NCBI RefSeq assembly: GCF_036785885.1 | Contig: NC_092320.1 | Coordinates: forward strand, 12,029,557-12,093,556 | Source: Coffea arabica | Lineage: Eukaryota; Streptophyta; Magnoliopsida; Gentianales; Rubiaceae | Length of the DNA stretch: 64,000 nucleotides | Reading direction: 5' to 3' | Program-made: the position numbers and the translations under genes | Notes under the pieces: generated by a model | Databases searched by the model: none | Seen by the model: the letters and a program-made list of their open reading frames with translations, nothing else | Told to the model about the DNA's origin: nothing | Shown: positions 59,382 through 64,000 of the stretch, in pieces | Numbering within the stretch: position 1 is the stretch's first letter | Layout of the letters: every line of letters starts with the position of its first letter

Positions 59382-60099
59382 GTTGCAAGTCCAGTGTTAA
59401 AATTCGTGTTGGTATCTGTTTGCTGATGTTATCTCTGAGAAATGGTAATGCTATGGCTGTAAATGAATGCACTGTTAAACACTTCAGACTCTTCGTAATG
59501 ATCTATTTTTCCTTTTTTTGACCTCTCTTGCTTACTTGATTTTTACTTGATGTGTTACTGAGTATCTATTGGGCAATTGTGGATGGCAATGAAGTTGGTT
59601 TGGTCAACTTTGCTTTCCATTACTGCAAATGCTTATGGACGAGGAATACTCGTCTGTGGAACCTGAAATTTTTTATGCATTACTCACTCTAAAAGATTGC
59701 TAGTCTTGATATCTTTCATATACATATTCTTCAAATCGTAATAATCAGTCCAAATAAACCTTAGACTCTTATGTTTTCTGCATATGGGTTGAGTTTGCTC
59801 TTATATTCCACAGAGTTAATTCAAAAATAAAATTGCACATGTTTGTTAATGAATGAGACACCATATGAAGGCAAGCTTTGGTTGGACATAATTTAAAATG
59901 CTTAGAGATTAAGAATTGTAGCACTTTTTTCCAGGATGATAGTTATGGATATTGAGAAAGGAAACTGATTGCTGACGGAGTTTATTTATGCTATGAGGAT
60001 AGGGTGCAAGAGTTGTTTTTCTTGAATGGCCATTGGTGTCTTATCGAGACTCTTGAATGGCTGTGGATCTAACGATAATGGACTAAAATTTCAGAATCC

Positions 60100-60325
60100 C
60101 CTCCTCCTTAAAAGTCTTGTTGTACTATGTTTCTGTCTTTCTTATTTTCAGGCAAAATACCAGATCTTTTTATCTTGATACATACAATACTACTATTACT
60201 GAATCTCGAGCATTTAGTAGCAGAAGAAACTTGTGTTACAGAAGACCGACAAGTAATGAAGAACAGCAAATAGCATTTACAAGGACAAATCTGCAAGATT
60301 TTCAATTTGCCTTCTTGTAGTTACA
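60100..60325 (+). other. Mirrored segment between the module and RAD51, possible exon or UTR
   Basis: This is the inverted counterpart of 37685-37900 and 39422-39640. An acceptor-like site (tttcttattttcag, to about 60150) is followed by a frame reading NTRSFYLDTYNTTITESRAF and onward to a stop near 60320. It could be a terminal exon or 3' UTR of the coiled-coil gene, convergent with RAD51. No ATG starts it and no domain is recognised. Confidence 0.3.
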
Positions 60326-60565
60326 AGTAAAAATCAGCACCAAGATGTGATATGCTCTTCTCAAGGGCTGAATTGTTCTTCCTGTATCCCTTCTTGTAAA
60401 CTGATTCACAAACTGAAATGATACAAAAACAGATCCTCTTTACCCAGAAAAAAAAATCTTAAAAAGTGACAGAAACTATACCTTTTACAATAGAATGCAC
60501 AAAGCTAAACTGAAAAGCAAAAAAAAGGGGGGGGTAAGATCTTTGGCAACGTTCAATGAAGAGGA

Positions 60566-60889
60566 TCAGTCCTTGACATCAGTTACGCCCTCAGGAGAAA
60601 TTTGAAACCTAGCTTCAGCTTCAGCTAAGCATGAAGAGCTAATTACTTTACAAATGCGCTCCTCAGCCCTTCCCTTTCTAAGAGCAAGCCTGTCAGTAGG
60701 ATACCGAAACGTTTTTAATTCTTCAGCGGTGTATCAGCAAAAAAAAATCACTAGAAGCATATGCATACCTTGTTGTTGTAGCATGGGCCATGATGTTGCC
60801 ACCAATAGGTTTGATTTGTGGCCCAGCAAAAATGGCAGAACCATCCACTTGGGCAACAACTTGTTGGTAATCACAACAGCTACACCAAA
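60566..60889 (-). pseudogene. RAD51: RAD51 3' fragment, inverted copy (last two coding exons)
   Basis: Minus-strand mirror of 37176-37499. The last exon at 60566-60689 encodes [20 protein letters not shown] through EGVTDVKD and ends in TGA rather than the TAA of the left copy. The previous exon at 60769-60889 is again 121 bases, with the same missing base after ATT ACC AAC, so both copies descend from one frameshifted ancestor. LAEAEARF here is closer to typical plant RAD51 than LAEAKARF in the left copy. The exon with the Walker-B-type motif is absent: the arm ends in the preceding intron at 60984. Confidence 0.92.
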
Positions 60890-60984
60890 CTGCAAACAGA
60901 ACTAGGATGTTGAATGAATATCAAGTCTTCCAACAGTTGAGCACAAAACTCCAACTGAAGCTAACGTTTAGACAGGCCCCTAGT

Positions 60985-62635
60985 TAGTTAGTTAATTACT
61001 TAATTAGTTTAACATACATAAAATAATTAATGATACCAAAACTTATCCTTAGTGTTTGGGATTTGCACTCTTATTCAAATCTAATGTCAAATTTGGGTCA
61101 GATATATACAAATTAAGTAGTATTTTAGGGTTGAATGTTCTATATCTTTCTCTAAAATTACAATGTTACTTTTTTAAAATTTTTTGATAGAATTGGTGTT
61201 GTTATTATCATTATTTTTTTATCAAAAATGAATATTTCAAAAAAAATCACGTTAAAAGGCTAGTAGTACTTTGTTTTTGATTTTGTGATTTCATAATTTG
61301 GATTTCATGAATAATACCGTTCTTGATTTTTTAAATCCACGATATTATTTCCTTTTTGTTTTCTATTTAATTTTGCCCTTTTACTTATGATTACTAAGTT
61401 AAAAGATAAAATATTATCATTTACTTTTCTACTTTTACTAAGTTTGGCAATGCTTTCTTTTTATTTACCCTTCCACTAATAAATTTCGAACCAAATTCCT
61501 ATATAAGCGGAGTTACTACTTTTTTAAATTAGAAAGGCATGGAAGCCAATTCTTACTTAAAAAAATGTTATTTGCACTCCATTTTTTTATTATTTGCAAT
61601 TCCACCATTTTTTTAATCATATAGTCTAATTAATGAAAATTATATGATCAAAATGATTATTGAAGTGTGAATAACAAAAATGGAGTGTAAATAATCTTAC
61701 TTATTTAAATTAATAAGAAAACATGAAAGGATGCCATATTTATTATCTCTTGTTATGGTCTTATGGCAGTTTTAATTGTTGTAGCAGTCTTATATCTCTT
61801 CTTATCATGGAATTGGAAGAGTTTTAATGTAAGTGGGGGTTAACTTCTTGTTTGAGGGAAATGTGGGAGTGTTAGTTGGAGTTAACTTCTTGATTGAGGG
61901 AAACGTGGGGGTGTAATGTGTCCATAATATTTTTTACGAAATAAATTAAATGTAAAATACTAGAAAAATAGAGTTGAGAGTGGGAAGGGTTGTGAAGGCT
62001 TGTTGTTAAAAATATCTTCTCAAATTTATATAGATATAGATATACATATACATATAGATTTCTCCTCTGATTTTGCCACTCCTCTCTGGATCAATCTTTT
62101 CTTTCGTTTTTGACCCTTGCTAATATTTCCCCTATCTTCCCTACCACTCATTCATTTTCCTCAACCCACACAACTGCAGCCCCTCTCCCAAACTGCCTCA
62201 CCAGAAACAAACCCAACCCTAAATAACTCAAGAAGTTGACTATTTCGGTATTGTGGACAACTGTAATTTTGACACAAATTATGTAGTTTACGATCCAATT
62301 GCCCAGAAACAAGATAAGAATTGAATAAATTAATTCGTATGATCAACTGCTAACTTCGAACGCTTCAACGCTCCTAAAAACTAACAAGCGATCTCAGGCC
62401 ATTGCCCCCCTCCCCGCGCTTCCCCCTTCCCCTGGCTCTCCTTGAATTTTGAAGCGTTTCTGCTACCTCCAAAATTGTTCAAATTTTACAGTTACTCACA
62501 AAAAAAAAATAGTATAAGTGGGAGAATTTGAACTTAAAACCTCTATCTTATACTCCATTCTCCCTACCTCCAATATTTAGATAATAGAATTTGGAAATAA
62601 AACAAATTAGACCATGCTATTGTTATTTTTTTAAT
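60985..62635. other. A+T-rich spacer with no supported gene
   Basis: Starts with tagttag repeats right at the palindrome edge and continues as A+T-rich non-coding DNA. It holds a partly repeated phrase near 61845 and 61885 (gttaacttcttg, then gagggaaa, gtgggggt). No ORF with domain content. It does not match the sequence that follows blocks C or E. Confidence 0.5.
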
Positions 62636-64000
62636 AACGATGAGTTCTTTGATTAGATTCTGAAAATTTTTCATTTTCCCCTCTTTTTAAGGCTACAAAA
62701 ATCTTCTCGAACTCGAAAATTGTGGTTCCAAGTTCCAGAATCGTGATTCTTCAGAACTGTGCTGTTCTTCGAAAGTATTCTTAATATAGGACAAATATGG
62801 CATTGCGCATGCGTTATGTTGCAGAGGCAGTTTTCCATTTCATAGTTTTATGTTTATGTTGGAAACTAAACCAAACCGGACGGTCCCTTCGGGGACATCG
62901 GATAGATCAAATCCGACGAGGCTTATGTGACGAATGCTTGATTTACTTGGGAAACTTGAGTGGCAGTTGTTTTAAACTTCTTTCTTCAGAAACTTGTGGT
63001 TGATCTGCTAACTCGACTTGAAAAGAAATAAAACTTGCATGGGCAGTAACCAAAAAAAAAGAAAGTAGAGTTCTCTTTTTTGTCAGAAAATTTTTTACAT
63101 TAGCAAACTTGGATGCATATACCAAATCATATAAGAATACAAATTCTAATTTTACAATGATTGTGTTAAACAAAATTTATCCAAAACGGAAGGGAGAATC
63201 ATTTGCATATCATCACTTTCTGTATAAGCTTTCCCTTGACTGTGGAGTCAAGTAGCATTAAACCAGTGGCGGGCCAGAAAAAATTTTCAGTGGGGATAAA
63301 AGTAATACTAAAATTTTTTTCCTATTCTTTTGTTAGTTTTTAAGTAAAAAAAATATTCACCAACAAGTTAAAATGAAAAAGATTTTTTGAACTTATTTCA
63401 AATGGAATTTTATGACCTACATATTCTTTTAAAATATTAGTTCATAAATCAATTTAAAAGATCACATAATCTTTCACTTATTTCATAAAAAAATTTTGGG
63501 GACGCACTTAAGATAATATCAAAATTCTATACATATTGTAGGAATTTAAGGGGAACACTGGGGGCTCGTGGCCCGAGTGCCCCCACCTTAAATCCTCCCG
63601 TGCATTAAACTTACCACTAGAATATCAGAAGTTGGTTTATGGTGAGTTAATTACTCTTTGCGAAGCATACCTTATTTTTATCTTTTCTTGGGTACGGAGC
63701 AGTCAATTTCAGAAAACAAATGAAAGGAAAAGACAAAAAATAAAAAAGAACCAATAAGTTAAGTTATATCCATATTGACCCATTTGCCCAACTATGTACA
63801 TCTTCTGCATAAACACTTGCGCCCACCCTCCGCATACAAACACCAATCTACACAAGTCAAACATATGATTGATATTTTCTAATATATGATCTGAATGCAC
63901 GATAATTACTAGTCATAATTTGAATTTAAATTTTAAATTTGATATATTTAACATGTATCCACTGTTATGCTTTAAAAATATGTAATTTTGTAGCCATTTG
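62636..64000. repeat. Segmental duplication block E (runs off the window)
   Basis: Homologous to 29990-30860 of block C and 36235-36913 of block D in the same orientation, continuing past the point where block D is cut. The last bases correspond to about 30832 of block C. If collinearity holds, a further copy of the membrane-protein gene should lie about 0.3-1 kb beyond the window end on the minus strand. Confidence 0.8.
63264..63601. mobile_element. MITE, 338 bp, with 8-9-bp target-site duplication
   Basis: Flanked by gcattaaac at 63255-63263 and 63602-63610. Left end cagtggcgggccag; right end G+C-rich with an imperfect complement (reverse complement starts cacgggaggatttaagg). The interior is A+T-rich. 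Blocks C and D read through (gcacaaaactt and gcataaaactt), confirming an insertion specific to block E. Resembles hAT-type cagtggcgg MITEs. Confidence 0.7.

Larger units (their letters stand above)
37081..60984. repeat. About 23.9-kb palindromic locus: RAD51 tail plus inverted gene-module array
   Basis: The left edge starts with actaggggcctg inside a RAD51 intron, and the right edge ends with the reverse complement (caggcccctagt). Inward from both edges the sequences mirror each other: RAD51 intron, exons, 3' flank, then the coiled-coil gene module. The outer arms are about 2.2 kb (37081-39293 against roughly 58700-60984). The interior consists of further inverted and direct copies of the same module. 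Two transposons inserted later are inside (47905-52787 and 53417-54732). The arms are very similar, differing by scattered substitutions and a roughly 60-bp indel. Confidence 0.88.

Noticed and set aside
37081..60984. One giant MULE or Helitron with captured genes
   Set aside because: The edges are just the limits of the inverted duplication within a RAD51 intron. No target duplication around the locus and no convincing terminal motifs with hairpin were found.
1..64000. tRNA genes, rRNA genes, CRISPR arrays, LTR retrotransposons, viral insertions
   Set aside because: I looked for and did not find cloverleaf-compatible tRNA genes, rRNA signatures, regular short repeats with spacers, paired LTRs with gag-pol frames, or viral genes.

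Overview
The window is A+T-rich nuclear DNA from a flowering plant, almost certainly a eudicot. The evidence is a plant-type RAD51 gene fragment, GT-AG introns with T-rich 3' ends, a plant hAT transposase with a BED finger, a plant LINE with a zf-RVT plus RNase H tail, tRNA-derived SINE-like retroposons and several plant MITE families. I cannot name the species from the sequence. No bacterial genes, CRISPR arrays, rRNA or tRNA genes were seen.

Region 1 (1-36913) is a cluster of diverged segmental duplications. Block A (about 1329-9760) and block B (about 13170-23872) are copies of each other. Blocks C (29041-31920), D (34957-36913) and E (62636 to the window end) share part of the same sequence. 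A second pair of related segments is 9930-12170 and 26800-28680. Two unnamed gene families travel in these blocks, all on the minus strand. One is a single-exon protein with three hydrophobic segments and a Cys-rich tail: intact at 15002-15628 and 31128-31748, broken at 5109-5329. The other is a short gene with a well-supported intron: 8905-9602, 23030-23695 and 28055-28626, with a broken member at 11611-12160. Transposon insertions differ between blocks, so empty sites can be read directly: a LINE in A but not B, a SINE-like retroposon in A and B but not C-E, and MITEs only in D or only in E.

Region 2 (36915-60984) is the most unusual part. A 3' fragment of RAD51 (last three coding exons, with a frameshift) faces right at 36915-37499. 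An inverted copy of its last two exons lies at 60566-60889. Between them are 13 modules derived from one unrecognised coiled-coil-like gene, 7 on minus and 6 on plus, mostly arranged as head-to-head pairs repeating about every 2.26 kb. The RAD51 frameshift is shared by both arms. The frame break near the C-terminus of the coiled-coil gene is seen in every module read. The locus therefore looks like an amplified, already-broken capture of about 2.2 kb of genomic DNA holding two convergent genes.

Two hAT-type elements lie inside this array: a 4883-bp element with an apparently intact transposase (47905-52787, 8-bp target duplication) and a 1316-bp non-autonomous element (53417-54732, 8-bp target duplication). 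Removing both restores the 2.26-kb period.

Region 3 (60985-64000) is A+T-rich spacer followed by block E, which carries a 338-bp MITE and runs off the window end.

Apart from the hAT transposase and perhaps the two small gene families, little here looks like functional protein-coding sequence. The interest lies in the duplication history and in the palindromic RAD51 / coiled-coil array, which could form long double-stranded RNA if transcribed.
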